Source of the DNA: Dolomedes plantarius
Taxonomy: Eukaryota; Arthropoda; Arachnida; Araneae; Dolomedidae
NCBI GenBank assembly: GCA_907164885.2
Contig: OU015496.1
Span: 132,076,375 to 132,140,374 of the forward strand
DNA: 64,000 nucleotides
Direction of reading: 5' to 3'
This document shows, one piece after another, positions 47,134-58,678 of the stretch. Made by a program: the position numbers and the translations under genes. The number at the start of each line of letters is the position of its first letter. Position 1 is the first letter of the stretch. Below the pieces are notes generated by a model. That model searched no databases and was not told the origin of the DNA. It was given only the letters and a program-made list of their open reading frames with translations.

Positions 47134-48477
47134 GTAAAAACTTGCTTTGAATTCTTGGCCTATTTGTATAAACTGAAGTCTTGTTCCTCACTCTTTTTTA
47201 TTTTCTCTTGTTTCCTACTAGTATTATTTGATTCACTTTATTAAATATGTATTTTTAAATCATTATGTTAATGTGTTTTAAATTTTTAGTTATATCTAAT
47301 TAGTACAGTATTTTATGCAATAGTTTATGCAGCCTCGTGCTTAGTGAGTATCTAAAGCCAGATTTAAACTTGTCGCTGAGCATGTACAGAAAGCAATTTT
47401 AGATTATAAATTATCGCTAATTAATAGAGATTATGGTTACAAAAACCATATTTGACACATCTATAGATTAAAATCTTTTTTTTAAGACCAAAATGAAATA
47501 AATTGATGCAGTAGTTTTCTCTCCCAGACAGCCCAAAGAATCGGTCTGGCTTAGCAACTTAAATATATAGATACTGTGATGTTCAGTAGATAGAAAGGCA
47601 TTAGTAGGGTTGATATTTTGTACAAACATTTGTAATTTTTTTTTATATTCGTGGAGTTATAAATATTGTCTAAAATTATTAAAGTGTTGGTTTTTTTTAA
47701 AGATATTGTGCTAATAAAAAGCTTTATGTTGACAAACATATATTTACAAACTGTTGGGCTTTTGATGCTACAGAATTAATTTGACTTTTACTGAGAAAAT
47801 ATTGTTTACTGTGTGGTTAAGAGAAGGAAAATTTCACCTTAATTTTTTCAATGTTGTATTGGTAAAATGTATGTGGAAATTAATCTTATCTATCATATAC
47901 TACAATGTCTTATTTTTCTAATTTTAATTTGGTTCAAATATTTCAAATTATTCTTTAATTTTCTGCTCTGTTAATTTATGAAGATAAACTTTGCTAAATA
48001 CATGCAAGCAGTTTAAGATGATTAGTTCCTATAATGTAAAGAAATTTCTGCCAATAGCTCTTGATATTTTAATTTTTCATGTCTAAATTTTAAATAAGTT
48101 TTCAGAGAGTTGATATATTCATGTAAATAAATATGTACTAAAATTATTAAAGATCTGTGCAGTGTCTAATTTGTCTCTGATGTTAATTTAGTTTGCAAAT
48201 TTGAAATTGTTATTTTATTTTGTGCTTTGATAATTTAGCAAATAAATAAACCTTTACTGATACATACCTGAAGTAATAGTTAAGACAAGTTCATGCAACA
48301 TGAAGAAATTTTTGATTATGAAGTAAATGCTAGGGTTAGACTTCATAATAAGTTAACTTGTTTCTAAAAAATTAAAAAAACTAACTTAATCAGGCATTTT
48401 TGTTTGACTGTTTGTTGCATATATAGCTATTTTTCTTTTGACTCATTTACTGTACTAATTTATTTTTCTATTGACAG

Positions 48478-48665
48478 CTTCTGTCGGACTGGCTCACCAG
48501 GGAGAAGTCATAACGGAAAAATTTGTTGAAGACTTAATAAAGGGATTTTTCCTTTTTTCGAAAGACAGAGAAGGAGGGAGAGATAAAAGAACTGTGTATT
48601 TTTGACAATGTAAAATTAAATTTTATTAAATTTTTTGTTAAAATAAAAAAAAATTGATGAAAAGT
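48478..48665 (+). other. Putative last exon with poly(A) signal
   Basis: The acceptor TTTTTCTATTGACAG ends at 48477. One frame is open from the acceptor: ASVGLAHQGEVITEKFVEDL then IKGFFLFSKDREGGRDKRTV and YF, stop at 48603-48605. AATAAA at 48642-48647 is followed by a GT-rich stretch (GTTGTGTTTT at 48663). This is how a terminal exon should look. The protein is not recognised. Upstream exons in the matching frame were not found. Confidence 0.4.
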
Positions 48666-48832
48666 TGTGTTTTATTAAAATTACTATAACATGCTTTATT
48701 AAGATGCTGTTTTAAAATATTAAACAAGGTAAGTCCAAAAATTGATATAAAAGTTTTATGGAAAGTTTTAAAAAAATCAGACGTCAGTTGTATATATTGT
48801 ATCAGACCTGAAGACAAATCGGAAGATAAAGT

Positions 48833-49146
<314 letters not shown>

Positions 49147-49584
49147 GGAAAAAATATTTATATAACGGTAATCTTACAAAAAGTATTTGTCATATTAACT
49201 CAGCATGAGTGTGCAATTTGACACCAGTTGATTATAATGGAAAGGTGTTTATTTAAAAAAAATTATATATGTAGTAAAGTGACTGATTAAAAACAACAGG
49301 TAGCATTGATATTATAAATTGTATATATATATATAGTGACATGAGATTTATAATATCACTAAGGATATAATCTATAAGATTTATTCTCTTTAAAAAGATA
49401 TAAAGTGTTTAAAACAAAACACTTTATATAAACAATGTCAAGCAAAATATAAACTGTTAAAAATAACATTACAATTAAAATGTATTGTTGCTTTTTGTAC
49501 ATTTTAATATTTAACTATGGAAACTTTTTGATTTCATAAAAGAGTGAATTTTGCAGTTTTCAGACTACTTTTTGGGGAAAAGAG

Positions 49585-50050
49585 TTATACATTTTTCAAC
49601 CCAGCCAACAACTCTTTGTTCATTGGGCCAATTTTCAAACTATTCAAGGGTCAATAGTTTGACATTTTGCTAATTTTCAGCAGACTGTTTACAATGGGGA
49701 TTTCCCTTTTTGTATATTCAAAAAAGCATTTTTGAATACACTATTTTTATATAAATATACTTTAATATCCTATTTCATATATTCAAAATAGAATTTCGAA
49801 TATACTATTTTTATATAAATATACTTTAATATCCTATTTTATATATTCAAAATAGAATTTCGAATATACTATTTTTATATAAATTATTTGTGGCTAAATA
49901 CTAGAACTTAATAAACTGTTTAAAAAGGGGAAATTCACTTTGTAAACGATCTACTGAAAAATAGCAAAATGTCAAAACTAGTGACCCTTGGATAGTTTGA
50001 CTGTTGGCCTGATGAACAAAGAGTTGCTGGCTGGGTTGAAAAATGCATAA
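49585..50050. mobile_element. Foldback element nested at third level
   Basis: TTATACATTTTTCAACCCAG at the left is mirrored by CTGGGTTGAAAAATGCATAA at the right. The arms of about 120 bp share ACTCTTTGTTCAT, CAAACTAT, AAGGGTCA, GACATTTTGCTA and GTTTACAA. The centre holds two copies of a unit of about 67 bp (TTCAAAATAGAATTTCGAAT..., 49783 and 49850). It lies inside the 5.17 kb element, although it may simply be part of that element's structure, since it also holds TTGGGCCAA. Confidence 0.7.
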
Positions 50051-50087
50051 TAGCCCTAAATAAATTTAATGTAGGCTTACCTACAAA

Positions 50088-50515
50088 GTTGACTGTTGGG
50101 CCAACTGAATGCCTACTGTTGACCAACCTCGTGCCAACGGCCAAATCATTTAAATCCAACCGTTGGGCCAACAGAACGCCAACCGTTTCCCTACAAATCA
50201 AACCGTTGGGCCAACAGAACGCCAACCGTTTCCCTACAAATCCACCGTTGGGCCAACAGAACGCCAACCGTTTCCCTACAAATCCCACCGTTGGGCCAAC
50301 AGAACGCCAACGGCCAAATCCTGCAAATCCAATGGTTGGGCCAACTGAATGCCAACCGTTGGGCCAACTGAACGCCAACCATTGGGCCAACTGAACGCCA
50401 ACCGTTGGGCCAACTGAACGCCAACCGTTGGGCCAACCTCGCGCCAACGGCCAAAAACCACCGTTGGCCAACCATGCCCGAAAGTGGTTGGCCAACGACT
50501 TGCCAACGGTTTTGT
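50088..50515. repeat. Right array: 43-bp and 25-bp units with palindromes
   Basis: Four units of about 43 bp, CCGTTGGGCCAACAGAACGC then CAACCGTTTCCCTACAAATC (about 50158-50330). They are followed by about five shorter units, ACCGTTGGGCCAACTGAACGCCA (about 50335-50450). It then leads through CCGTTGGCCAACC variants to the terminus. The shared core with the left array is GTTGGGCCAAC, but the spacers differ. Confidence 0.93.
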
Positions 50516-50526
50516 GTTACTTGGGG

Positions 50527-50898
50527 CAATGGTACTCTCGTAGGTCGACGGCTCCCGAAACCCATACGGTGAAGCGAGCGTTGCACAGTCCGTTTACTGA
50601 CTGTACGACTGGCACCGTCATTAAACTGGGTGGTAATTTCAGCTAATTTTTGGCTTCGCTGGCTACGTACAATACGCCTGAGCCGTCTCTCACCACGCAC
50701 TGTCAAGGCTAATTGTCCTTTGCAGTTTGCCCGATCGCTAGTTTTTTTTTCACCATCCATGTATTCTTCATATACTCTTGACACTGTCAACCTTGAAATT
50801 CCTAGCTGTCTGACGATTTCGGAAATTGAATGACCCATGCGTCGCGCACCTACGATTTCTCCGCGATCGAAGGCGTCTAAATCAGGCAGTTTACCCAT
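50527..50898 (-). pseudogene. Tc1 transposase, N-terminal half
   Basis: Starts MGKLPDLDAFDRGEIVGARR at 50898. It continues MGHSISEIVRQLGISRLTVS (first helix-turn-helix), RGERRLRRIVRSQRSQKLAE, VSKRTVQRSLHRMGFGSRRP and TRVPL. There the 5.17 kb element begins; the next Tc1 codon (Leu of LYTRHR) is at 45353. The interruption lies exactly between two codons, so removal would restore the reading frame at this point, although other lesions remain. Confidence 0.9.
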
Positions 50899-51045
50899 AC
50901 TGGCAATTCCAACAACTAATTCAGAACAACCACAGTACGCGCTATATATGCAGTTACCACAGCGCCCTCACTTGCGCATGCATGATGCGCAGAACTACAC
51001 AATTTGCATAGGCTTTGCTATCCCTAATTCAGTGGCACTTCAGTG

Positions 51046-51752
51046 TTTATGTATGCTCATAAGTGACAGTAACGTTAAATGCGTTTACACAGACTTTGCA
51101 GTTCAGCAACATGGCCAGTTCCGCATGTGAGGTCGCTTTATACTACGACGAATTGAAATAAGCGCTTAAATAAGACAAAATATAATTACGAAATGTTTAA
51201 GGTATGTTAAAGTTTAAATTATAGAGGAATTAGCTCTCTAAAGCCTAAGTAATTTTTTTATTACATAACCAATTATATTTAAACTTATACTGTTTTTCTG
51301 ATTTCTTTAAGTTCTGTCATTTTTTAATTTTTTAAGTAAGTAAAACCTTTCTTTTTAATTAATTCAGTTATTTTTGTATGAATTAAATTTATTATAATGT
51401 GTATGTCTGTATTCGAAACTACAAACTTATCAGTAAACAGCCCCCCTCCTTAAATAAAGTGTGTTAACTACTCATTCGTAAATCATTTACTAAGGACTAA
51501 TCGGTTGACCTTATCCTGTGATTCATCATCTTTTTGTGTCTATGGCCCTCTTTGAATGACCTTGGTACCCTACGCCCAAACCCATTGACCCTAAAGGCAC
51601 CAACATAAATTTTCAAACATCAAAACGTAATATGAGAACGGTCAAGGTGCATGAGTTAGGTACTAGTTTATGATATCGCTTCAGTAGTGACCCAAGCAGT
51701 TTTAAAAAGACCCGGACACTAGTAGTAGAACCGACTATGAAAAAATCTTACG
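51046..51752. other. End of duplicated segment copy 2, then spacer
   Basis: 51046-51120 (to ACTTTGCAGTTCAG) matches 43805-43865. The rest to 51752 shows nothing beyond AT-rich sequence. Confidence 0.55.
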
Positions 51753-53038
51753 TTAAAGCTGCTGTGTAATAACCCTATTGGATTCGCTCACATCCATTTT
51801 AACCTATGGAGAAAATGTATCAACAACTTACAGCTACGTAAATGCTGATAATCCAATAAAAAGGGTATTTACAGATACCCTGAGGTTTTCTGCCCATTGC
51901 AACAGGATTGATTTTATAAATTTCAACCACCAAAGGAATTTATGAGCGCCTTCCGACATTATGTCTTTACCGCTTCATGTCGGGTGTCCCTTCGATAAGC
52001 AACTTCTATTGTAGCTGTTTCAATGGTGCGTGCCGGTCACTATCACCTATAGTTACCAACCTTTCTGCATTCGACAATGTTCTATTGAATACATTCTGTG
52101 CGCTAAGGGTAGCCTCTGTCAGAGGTTCCACAGGCAAAACTAATCAGGAGGTGACAAAATATCAGGCTTATTGTTGCCAAACGGCAACCGGCCACCTTCA
52201 GCACAAGTGAATTTAAATCAATTATTATAAGCATGACCGCTCTGGGTGCACTCCTGGAAATCCCCAAGAGTGAAGGTGTTGGAATAAATCGGAAAAATCC
52301 AGAATTTACGGAGGAATCCGGTCCTGCTGATGAAATTATAGATAAGGAAGATCCATCCCCAATAGGACTGTTCTTTTCAATCCCCAACAGGACTGTTATA
52401 TAATTTACTGATATTTCTCACCTTTTTCTGACATTTTTATATTTTCTGATATAATTTTATATTTTTTTATACTTCTTATTTTTGATATTATGAGTTCGGA
52501 TATTTTAACATTTTAAAAAATTTCTTAAATTTTCAAATTTTAAAAATAAAATTCAAATTTCTGTTTGTTGAAAATTATTTAGTAAAATAATTATTATTAC
52601 AACGATAAAAGATCAGTTATTTTTGTCTTTGCTCGAGTAAAACAAGGTAAGTTAGTGGTCGAACTCAAATGCCCTACACGGGCGCCGTTCGTACTGTGAG
52701 GACGGCCCCCTCTGCCTAAGGGGGTGCTGCTAATTTTTTAATCACATTTCTTTTATCTGTAGGACCATTATACCTCATTCTTACATTTTTTTCAAAAAAA
52801 TTATAATAATAAAACTGCGACCCTCAAAGGGTTAATTAGATTAATATTAGATTTTTCCCCCGAATAATTTAAATTTTAAAATATTATTTGCATTTTTTAA
52901 AACGAAAAATGTCTCAGTGTGTAAAATTTCATTCTGCATTATGGAGTGCAATTTTAAAAAAATCATTACATCCAAGTCTGCAACCCTTGGACTAATTTTC
53001 TCCATAGATCAACATTGGAGTAAGCGAATAAACAGCAG
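51753..53038. mobile_element. TTAA-flanked MITE (family 1), copy C, enlarged
   Basis: Left end TTAAAGCTGCTGTGTAATAA followed by CCCTATTGGATTCGCTCA; the right end is damaged (GGAGTAAGCGAATAAACAGCAG). Family blocks occur at 51775-51955 and resume at about 52835 (CCCCCGAATAATTTAAA, AAAACGAAAAATG). The 880 bp between is foreign and ends GCGACCCTCAAAGGGTTAA (52816-52834), which looks like a piggyBac-type right end. It is thus another nested insertion whose left end was not found. Confidence 0.7.
52233..52402 (+). other. Short open frame, unassigned
   Basis: About 57 codons from MTALGALLEIPKSEGVGINR, acidic in the middle (EESGPADEIIDKEDPSP), stop after NRTVI. It lies in the foreign part of copy C. 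Length and location suggest a fragment of a transposon gene, but no domain is visible. Confidence 0.25.
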
Positions 53039-53076
53039 ATATAATAGCAAACAACACAACGGCTCACACAATAAAA

Positions 53077-53081
<5 letters not shown>

Positions 53082-53124
<43 letters not shown>
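53082..53124. repeat. (TA)n microsatellite
   Basis: Short TA array; the 530 bp after it (53125-53658) hold nothing recognisable. Confidence 0.93.
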
Positions 53125-53129
<5 letters not shown>

Positions 53130-53658
53130 TAAAATTAGGTGGCCCGTGCGAAAATTTCGCATGTGAATAAAACACTATAAATATTGTAGCGACATTGGTG
53201 GTTTGTAGTAGGATGAGAGAAGATCCGGTTCATTTGTAGCCATTGTTTGTTTGTTAACAACAATGGTGCGTAAAGATAATACAAAACCGATTGCAAAACT
53301 CCTTTGGACACAAAATTGGAGGTGAAGCATAACACAAATCAGGGGAACAAGAGATGTGTTCACGTCAAAACATCTTTGTAGACAATATTAAAATTTGATT
53401 ATGACACAAACTCGTGGGAAGTGTGATATTTACATTACAAAACCTTTTTGTACACAATATTTAAGCGTGCTGTATCGACGCATCCGGGAAAAGAACTCTA
53501 GGGCAAAAAGACAATTTTAACTTTGATTCTTAAACAAACGATAGAGTGTGAAAAATCTTATCTTTAAAATGGCACCTCATTTTTCAATTTTAGTTAAGTA
53601 TAAAGGGAGATCAAGGGTTCGCCAGAAAAAATTACCACCTAGAAGTAATATATATGTA

Positions 53659-54044
53659 CAGGGCCCGACTTAGCCTAATTGGGGCCAGGGGCAAAAACTT
53701 CGTTGGGGGCCCTCCTCTGCTTCACTACTTTAGTAATGAAGAACCGAACGTTATGGAGGTATTTAAAATTTTCACCTCATTATAGATATATAACAAGAAA
53801 ATTGACTAGAACCTAAAATAGCTATAAAGTCCCCCCCCCTCCAATAGTCAGATGAAATATCGTTCTGTCCATTTTATTGATTTTCTGACAATTCTATGTC
53901 CATCATTAAAAGGGATATAGCACATCTAAAAAACGTTCATTAAAGAAGGAAACATAAAATAAACTTTTTATTCGATTTGGGCCCCCCTCTTATGTGGGGG
54001 CCCGGGGCAACTGCCCCGTATGCCCCTGCCTTAGTCAGACTCTG
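53659..54044. mobile_element. hAT-type MITE, 386 bp, 8-bp target duplication
   Basis: TATATGTA precedes (53651-53658) and follows (54045-54052) the element exactly. The left end CAGGGCCCGACTTAGCC and the right end, inverse of CAGAGTCTGACTAAGGC, mirror each other with several mismatches; GGGGCCAGGGGCAA and TTGCCCCGGGCCCC extend the inversion. An 8-bp duplication with CAG...CTG ends is the hAT signature. No transposase. Confidence 0.87.
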
Positions 54045-54047
<3 letters not shown>

Positions 54048-54098
<51 letters not shown>

Positions 54099-54119
54099 TA
54101 TATACACAGATATATACAC

Positions 54120-54151
<32 letters not shown>
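54048..54151. repeat. (TA)n microsatellite with CAGATA units
   Basis: TA repeats containing three ATACACAGATATA-like interruptions. Confidence 0.95.
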
Positions 54152-54154
<3 letters not shown>

Positions 54155-54525
54155 CAACAAACACAGAAGCATCGGGCCGGGGTCGGAAGGTTCCGGCCAG
54201 CCGATTTCACCACTGCCGGGCCGGCGCATTAGGTCAGTATCGTTTCCGTCACGGCTGTGTCCTCTCGCCCGCGACTACCCCGTCGACTGCCGGGCCGCTT
54301 CCGGTAGGATTCGAGCCATCGTTCATCCGACTACGAACCGTTAGGCAGCCGCGATTAAGCCATCGATGCGGACAGATAGCCGGAACGTAACCGGAGGTTG
54401 ACGGGCCGGTTACGGGAGCAATAATTGGTGTCGACATACCGTCATCTACCCATCTCGTAAACAGCAATGTGCCGTAGGTCCGGGCATCATGCCAGCATTC
54501 TACCAGAATCGGACCGCCGGCATTT
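54152..54525 (-). mobile_element. tRNA-derived SINE-like element, GC-rich
   Basis: On the minus strand a tRNA-like head carries an A-box-like TGGCTTAATCGCGG (54349-54362). About 35 bases on is a B-box GGCTCGAATCC (54307-54317, consensus GGTTCGANTCC). About 150 bp of GC-rich body follows to the TA array at 54151. Plus-strand frames here are open only because the sequence is GC-rich. Confidence 0.55.
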
Positions 54526-54540
54526 TTTCTAAGTTTTACG

Positions 54541-55339
54541 TAGGACCCTTTTGTTTATATGCTTTTTATTATTATTTATTTCATTGACGATTAACCTCTG
54601 ATATCAACCCTTTCACTTATTATTATTATTTTTTTTGCCTTCATATTTCTAGCATTTTTTCCAGTTTTGCCTTATGTATTTTTAGGTATTACCAAATACT
54701 GATCTTTGTTATTACCTAAAAATTTGTATATGAATCACTAGTTTACTTGTTAGAACAAAACTTCATTTTGCATTAAGATACATTTACCCAAATTTGAAAG
54801 TTAAGATAACATTAATACCAACCATTAAAGCTAAATCATCTTTCCACTCGATCTAAGGTTACAGTTTGTTTTTTTTTAATTTAGAATGAGATTATAGTAC
54901 GTAAAACAGTACTACTTTAATAATTAACCCAAAAAATTTGTACTTCCCCAGTATAAAATTTATTAACATAATTTGATAAATTTATAAACATAAATTTGAT
55001 ACATTCTTCAAACCTGAGTAATGTGTAGTGTGTATGATGAAGCCCATCTTTGTGAGCTTGTGAAAACTTGCTCAGAATTTATTTAAATTATTTTTTGGTG
55101 TAGAGTTAATAAATGCTCTACAGATAAGAAAATTATTTTTTGCATAGTTTTGTGAATTAAAGAGTAATTCATTAAATTCTTATGTCATTTTAAAAAAATA
55201 TTTTCTTTTCTATTATATTGGACTTAATATCCAACACTTGATAGTACTATTTTTGAGAAATAGTACTATGATAGTAATATCTTCTATTGTAATTTTGAGA
55301 AAAATTATACACACACATGTTTTTAAATACAGAAAAGAG
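54541..55339. other. AT-rich DNA downstream of a gene end
   Basis: Contains one copy of a repeat (about 55070-55180) that recurs at 55545-55655, with GAATTTATTTAAATTATTTT and ATAAGAAAATTATTTTTTGCATAGTTTTG. No coding sequence is seen. Confidence 0.55.
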
Positions 55340-55359
55340 CTGGTTTAAAGTAAAAATAG

Positions 55360-55365
55360 TTTATT
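55360..55365 (-). terminator. Poly(A) signal AATAAA
   Basis: Minus strand TTTCTAAATAAACTATTTTTAC, 44 bases after the stop codon of the last exon at 55409-55458. This spacing fits a short 3' untranslated region. Confidence 0.5.
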
Positions 55366-55408
55366 TAGAAAGTACATAGCACATTTACACAATTTTTTTC
55401 TATATTTT

Positions 55409-55458
55409 CTACAAAACAGGATCCTTTCGCTGTACCTCTGGCTCCATCTTTACAGCAT
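55409..55458 (-). CDS. Probable last coding exon of an unidentified host gene
   Basis: Minus strand: acceptor TTTCTTTTTTTTTCCCTAG, then ATGCTGTAAAGATGGAGCC..., reading (Y)AVKMEPEVQRKDPVL and stop TAG at 55409-55411. The frame is set by joining to the donor of the exon at 58312-58400, where T plus AT completes a Tyr codon and keeps the frame open to this stop. A poly(A) signal follows. I do not recognise the protein. An alternative frame in this exon stays open about 15 codons longer, so the call depends on the join. Confidence 0.5.
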
Positions 55459-55839
55459 CTAGGGAAAAAAAAAGAAAGAGAAAATCAGTTCATAAATTTA
55501 TGTGAAAGGAAAATGACTCCCATCCCCAGATATAATTTATGAATCAAAAGAATTTATTTAAATTATTTTTCTATGTAGAGTTAGTAAATGCTCTGCAGAT
55601 AAGAAAATTATTTTTTGCATAGTTTTGTACATTAAAGGGTAATTTATTGTTGTAAAAATAGTTGATTGTTGAAAGTAGTTGAAAAATTCATTGTTGATAA
55701 AGTAGAATTAAATAAATCCAATTAGGAAATATAAATTCTGAGACAGGGTTTAAAAAAACTTGATACAAAACAGCACCCAACACATGAGTGCAGTTTTAAA
55801 TCTGTTGTCATTTTATTGATAACTACTTCCAAGAAGTAA

Positions 55840-56650
55840 ATTCCTACCACATTTTTTTTGTAAAACCAATTACATACTGTGAAAACTACATCATGTAAAA
55901 AATATTTACTTGATTAAATAAATATACTAATAGAAAATAGTTATAAAATATTTGTTAAAGAGTATTCCCCTTTTCACTAAATTTCTCTCTGTACAGTAGA
56001 AAATCCAACCATGTCGATTAATTTGTTATTATAGATATAAATAAAATAGGGTAGATTGCCTTGATAAGAGTACAATTAAGTTTTTAATGTTGAGCATAAT
56101 TTCAGCTCAACGTTGAAAGCTGAATCAGAGACTTGTCTATAATGACACCAAAATTTCCTCTTCACTATTGACAATAATGCTGTTGAAAGTAGAGAAACAC
56201 AAGAATAAAGATTGAATGCTAAGTAAAACATTAGCATACAAAATCTTAAATTTCTAAATTTGATTACAACATGCCATAGAGAGCATTAATACAGATGCTG
56301 GGTCAGATTTAGAAATTTAAGATTTTATATAGTATTCAATCTTCATTCTTGTGTTTCTTTACTTTCAACGTGAGAGTGATTCTCGATAGTGAAAAGAAAA
56401 TTTTGTTGTCATCTCAAGTCTCTCAGTCAGCTTTCAATTATTGTACTCTATCAAGGCATTCTAATCTATTTTATTTATATCTGTAATAACTAATCATTTA
56501 ATTGACAGGATTGAATGTCTTACTGTACTGAGAAATTTAGTGAAAAGGGTGAATACTCTTTAACAACTAATCTATTACTATAATAATGAATAAAGTAAAA
56601 CTTTATTATATGATGTAGCTTTCACAGTAATTGGTTTTACAAAAATTGTG
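55840..56650. repeat. Long imperfect palindrome 1
   Basis: The left arm, about 55840-56275, is mirrored by about 56300-56650. Matching blocks include TTTGTAAAACCAATTAC, AAAGAGTATTC, CCTTTTCACTAAATTTCTC, TTGATA(A)GAGTACAAT and TCTTAAATTTCTAAAT. The spacer is about 30 bp. On the minus strand it lies in the intron between the two exons and would fold into a hairpin of roughly 400 bp. Confidence 0.85.
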
Positions 56651-56654
56651 GTAG

Positions 56655-57685
56655 AAAGTAATTTGGGATACTAACTTCTGCATAGTATTTTAATAGAGCA
56701 TATCTTTTGTTACTTAATTGTCAAATTATGGTGGGGATCTGTGTATAAAATATTTTTTTATTTGTGAGCAGCTGTTATTAGGGATAACCACAGTAAAAAA
56801 TTATTCAAAATATACTATTTAGATTCAATAATTATTAACAATTGTTATGATATATTGTTTGATTAGTCTAGGTTAATTTGAAAAATGAGGTGGGTAATAT
56901 TGACTAGCTGTCAATGTTGAGTGAAATGGCATAGATTATATTATAAAGCGTGAAAAAACACTTAGACTTTTTGAACCAAGCTTCTAACCCAAATTTAAGT
57001 TTTTAAAAAAATATTTTGCTAATGAGAGTATTTTCACAGATCTTAACAATGGAATAGAAAACCCGTATAGTCAACAAATTCATGGATAAACGATTCAGTT
57101 CTAAAAGCAAAAAGCCTGGTTTCTGTATACTGTTGTAACATGATTATTATAAAAGTATACAGAAACCAGGCCTTTTGCTTTTAGGGCTGCATCTTTTATC
57201 CATGACTTAGTTGACAATACAGGTGTTATGTTCCATTCCTTAGATCCATGAAAATATTTCCAATTTTAAAAGTTTCATTAAATTTTTTTTAAAATTTTGG
57301 TTAGAAGTTCGGTTTGAAAAGTTAAAAGTATTTTATTGCACTTTGTAAAATAATCTATGCTACTGCACTCAACATTGACAGCCAGTCAATCTTTGTATGC
57401 TTGCATCATTTTTCAACTTAACTTAGATAAACCAAATAATACACCATAAAAAAACCTACACACTTGCAAACATAACCTTATTATAGTCAACAATTATTTA
57501 ATAATTAACTGAACCTAAATAATATATTTTGGAATATTTTTTACTGCCCTTATCCTTACACTTTATAATAACAGCTGCTCACAAAAATATATTTTATGTG
57601 ACAGATCTCCACCAAAATTTGACAATGAAATAATAAAATTAAATACTAGGCAGAAGTTAGTATTCCAAATGACATTCAACTACCT
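56655..57685. repeat. Long imperfect palindrome 2
   Basis: The left arm, about 56655-57130, is mirrored by about 57155-57685: ACTAACTTCTGC, TGTGAGCAGCTGTTAT, CAATGTTGAGTG and CATGGATAAA are among the shared blocks. The centre is the most exact part: TAAAAGCAAAAAGCCTGGTT (57102 on) and its inverse to 57183 match over about 28 bp around a 24-base loop. It directly follows palindrome 1. Confidence 0.85.
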
Positions 57686-57689
57686 ATTA

Positions 57690-58500
57690 GCTCATCAACG
57701 AATAATCTAATACATCTAAAAGCAATATTATTATTATTATTACTTCTGTAAGGAATTATGAATGAACCTCTAACTACTTCTCATGAAATTCTGATAATTA
57801 AATTAAAAATTTTTTAACATTAACTATCAAGAGTAAAATAACCCTTGGCATTTTATATCTTTATAATATAAAAATATAAAATTTTTTTTGGTAAGCAGTT
57901 ATGATAAAGACTTTCACAAGAGTCACGGTTAACTGAAGTCCCTGAACTGCACTTTCAGACATACCTAATACTTTAATAACATGCTTGCCAGTTAAAAATA
58001 TAATGAATAAAGGAAATCAATATCAATCCACAAATTACTGCAACCAAAGTTTATGAAAATGTTCGGATTAGCGTATAAAATATACAAAGAGAAATTTGAA
58101 AATTTGAGTTGTTTATTAATTAAGAATTATGTAATAAAAATATTTTTTATGGTTTTTCATAGAAAAATTCAAATTTAAGTACAAAAAATAAATTTTAAAA
58201 AAATATATTATCAACTTTGTGATTTTGCCCACAAGTTCACTGCTGAAAAAAATAAAGGATATCTAGAGAAAAAAAAAAAAAATGGGTTCAGTGAGGTTAA
58301 AATGAACTTACAGATTATGAATCGAGCACACTGCCAAGTGAGTTGTGGAATCTTTTCATGGAAATCACAATGAGGTGAAGATGGATTCAGTTTCAGAATT
58401 CTGTAAAGAAACCAATATTTTCTTACAATGCCATAATAAAAATTAGAGTGATTTGTGACACCAAGAAGCATTGAAAAGCAGAGTTCATTATTTATTTATT
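57690..58500. repeat. Segmental duplication, copy 1
   Basis: Matches about 60010-61700 in the same orientation. Shared blocks: CTAATACATC(T/C)AAAAGCAAT, AAGTCTTTCACAAGAGTC, CTGAA(G/A)TCCC(T/C)G(A/G)ACTGCACTTTC, CAAAGTTTATGA, and the intron around the 58312-58400 exon including CAGTTTCA(G/A)AATTCTGTAAA. Confidence 0.8.
58312..58400 (-). CDS. Probable penultimate coding exon of the same gene
   Basis: Minus strand: acceptor TTTCTTTACAG, 89-nt exon, donor T/GTAAGTTC. It reads ILKLNPSSPHCDFHEKIPQL then TWQCARFII, open throughout, with one base at each end shared with neighbouring codons. Joined to 55409-55458 it gives a continuous C-terminus ending KDPVL. Upstream exons should lie at higher coordinates, perhaps beyond the window. 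A diverged copy of this exon and its intron flanks lies at 60850-61572. Family unknown. Confidence 0.5.
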
Positions 58501-58678
58501 TATTTTACAAATGCCACACACTACCAAAAATAGCACCTATGCAATCAGTGCACGTGCTCTCCAATACTTCTCAACAAGATCAGTAAAACGTTTTAGTGCA
58601 GAGCACTCGTCTATTTGCTTATCAGTGAAATAAAAAGGTAGTATGACCCCCTTACATGTATACTTTGGACCATAGGCG

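Noticed and set aside
49935..50506. Overlapping Trp-Pro-Asn/Val-Gly-Pro-Thr repeat proteins on both strands (also at 45269-45627)
   Set aside because: They arise from the GTTGGGCCAAC arrays, which happen to lack stops on both strands; simultaneous long frames in several phases show a repeat effect and not a gene.
52660..52730. tRNA- or snRNA-like GC-rich block (GTGGTCGAACTC...GGGGGTGCTGC)
   Set aside because: No cloverleaf, no second promoter box and no Sm or box motifs could be found.
53977..54390. 137-codon plus frame with a GC-rich tail
   Set aside because: The first part is TA repeat and the second is a SINE-like body read on the wrong strand.
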